Part shown: positions 5,587 through 6,337 of the stretch, piece by piece
Position numbering within the stretch: the first letter of the stretch is position 1
Layout: every line of letters begins with the position of its first letter
Origin: an uncultured Faecalibacterium sp.
GTDB taxonomy: Bacteria; Bacillota; Clostridia; Oscillospirales; Ruminococcaceae
Direction of reading: 5' to 3'
Length of the DNA: 6,337 nt
NCBI GenBank assembly: GCA_900765105.1
Contig: CAAFQM010000185.1
Span: 1 to 6,337, forward strand
Program-made: the position numbers and the translations under genes
The notes under the pieces: model-generated
Database searches by the model: none
Seen by the model: only the letters and a program-made list of their open reading frames with translations
What the model was told of the DNA's origin: nothing

Positions 5587-6336
5587 ATGAGCGCTCTGAT
5601 CGAGTTTGATGAGGTATGCAAATACTACCAGATGGGCGATACCACGGTAAAGGCTGCAGACCACATCACGATGAAAATCGAAAAAGGCGAGTTCGTGGCC
5701 ATCGTGGGCCAGTCCGGTTCCGGTAAATCCACCTGCATGAACATCATCGGCTGTCTGGACGTGCCGACCCACGGAACCTACCGGCTCAACGGCAGGGATG
5801 TGGGCAAGATGAACCGCAACGAGCTGGCTGCGATCCGCAACGAGATGCTGGGCTTTATCTTCCAGCAGTACAATCTTTTGCCAAGGCTCAACCTGATGGA
5901 AAACGTGGAGGTGCCGCTGGTCTACGCGGGCATCGGCCGCGCCGAGCGCCACGCCCGGGCCAAAGAGGTGCTGGAGCAGGTGGGTCTGGGCGATAAGCTC
6001 AGGAACCGCCCCAACCAGCTTTCCGGCGGCCAGCAGCAGCGTGTTTCCATCGCGCGGGCACTGGTGCGGACCCCGGCGGTCATTCTGGCCGACGAGCCTA
6101 CCGGCGCACTGGACAGCCATACCGGCCGCGAAGTGCTGGGAATGCTGCAACAGATGCATGAGCAGGGACACACCGTGGTGCTCATCACCCACGATAATTC
6201 CATTGCGGTGCAGGCAGACCGCATCATCCGTCTGGAGGACGGGCGGGTGGTCTACGATGGCGATGCCCATGCACCGGAAGCCATGGTGCAGCCCACGCTG
6301 CTGCCGGAAACGCCGGATGAGGAGGAGAAAGCATGA
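5587..6336 (+). CDS. MacB/LolD-type ABC transporter ATP-binding protein
   Basis: The 249-residue cytoplasmic ATPase is complete and powers the export system begun by the upstream adaptor. All nucleotide-binding motifs are intact: Walker A GQSGSGKST (41-49), Q-loop in FQQYNLLP (92-99), signature LSGGQQQR (145-152), Walker B VILADE with catalytic Glu170, D-loop GALD (173-176) and H-loop His202. The phrase NIIGCLDVPTHGTY after Walker A and the sequence ADEPTGALD are typical of the MacB/LolD/FtsE branch rather than importers. AGGAGG (5576-5581) precedes the ATG by 5 nt and the adaptor stop is 14 bp upstream, so the two are cotranscribed. The last 25 residues are an acidic, proline-containing tail beyond the ATPase fold. 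The stop codon overlaps the next start (ATGA, 6333-6336). Confidence 0.96.
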   Translation: MSALIEFDEVCKYYQMGDTTVKAADHITMKIEKGEFVAIVGQSGSGKSTCMNIIGCLDVPTHGTYRLNGRDVGKMNRNELAAIRNEMLGFIFQQYNLLPRLNLMENVEVPLVYAGIGRAERHARAKEVLEQVGLGDKLRNRPNQLSGGQQQRVSIARALVRTPAVILADEPTGALDSHTGREVLGMLQQMHEQGHTVVLITHDNSIAVQADRIIRLEDGRVVYDGDAHAPEAMVQPTLLPETPDEEEKA

Positions 6337-6337
6337 T
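6333..6337 (+). CDS. Start of the next operon gene, probably the MacB/FtsX-type permease
   Basis: An ATG at 6333-6335 overlaps the ATPase stop as ATGA and has AGGAGG at 6320-6325 with a 7-nt spacer, inside the ATPase coding sequence. Only one full codon is in the window, so the identity comes from context alone: adaptor plus MacB-type ATPase operons are regularly completed by a permease. The overlap suggests translational coupling that keeps ATPase and permease in balance. Confidence 0.6.

Overview
The window looks like chromosomal DNA of a GC-rich, low-oxygen Firmicute of the Faecalibacterium/Oscillospiraceae type. This is an inference. It rests on near-consensus AGGAGG ribosome binding sites before most starts, GC-rich coding DNA between AT-rich promoter islands, lipoprotein-type export of a flavin reductase, and Clostridia-like protein families. 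No rRNA, marker gene or database match confirms the taxon.

Left edge (1-500): a minus-strand gene starts at 46 and runs off the window. Divergent from it are a promoter, an 18-bp palindrome overlapping its -10 box, a strong Shine-Dalgarno site and an ATG at 177. These lead into a frameshifted scrap of an AraC-family regulator of which only the last helix-turn-helix survives (to 321). From 322 to 438 I see no gene. An 18-bp perfect hairpin (439-477) separates this block from the next, convergent gene.

Middle (501-3561): a minus-strand exported flavoprotein (FMN-binding domain plus FAD-binding reductase domain, lipoprotein/Tat-like signal) is divergent from a LysR-type regulator. Their predicted -35 boxes overlap on opposite strands in the 166-bp spacer. 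This is the usual layout of a LysR regulator controlling its neighbour, so the pair probably forms an inducible unit in which the regulator senses the substrate or a related molecule. The flavoprotein lacks the histidine motif of classical fumarate/urocanate reductases, so its electron acceptor is open.

Right part (3562-6337): a 211-bp leader carries a candidate promoter, an inverted repeat over its -35/-10 boxes, an upstream 10-bp direct repeat and a small hairpin. An operon follows: a membrane-anchored HlyD/MacA-type adaptor with two tandem adaptor modules and an acidic tail, a MacB/LolD-type ABC ATPase 14 bp downstream, and the first bases of a further gene overlapping the ATPase stop (ATGA), expected to be the permease. 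Together they form a MacAB-like tripartite export system in a monoderm setting. No mobile element, tRNA, CRISPR array or integrase is visible.
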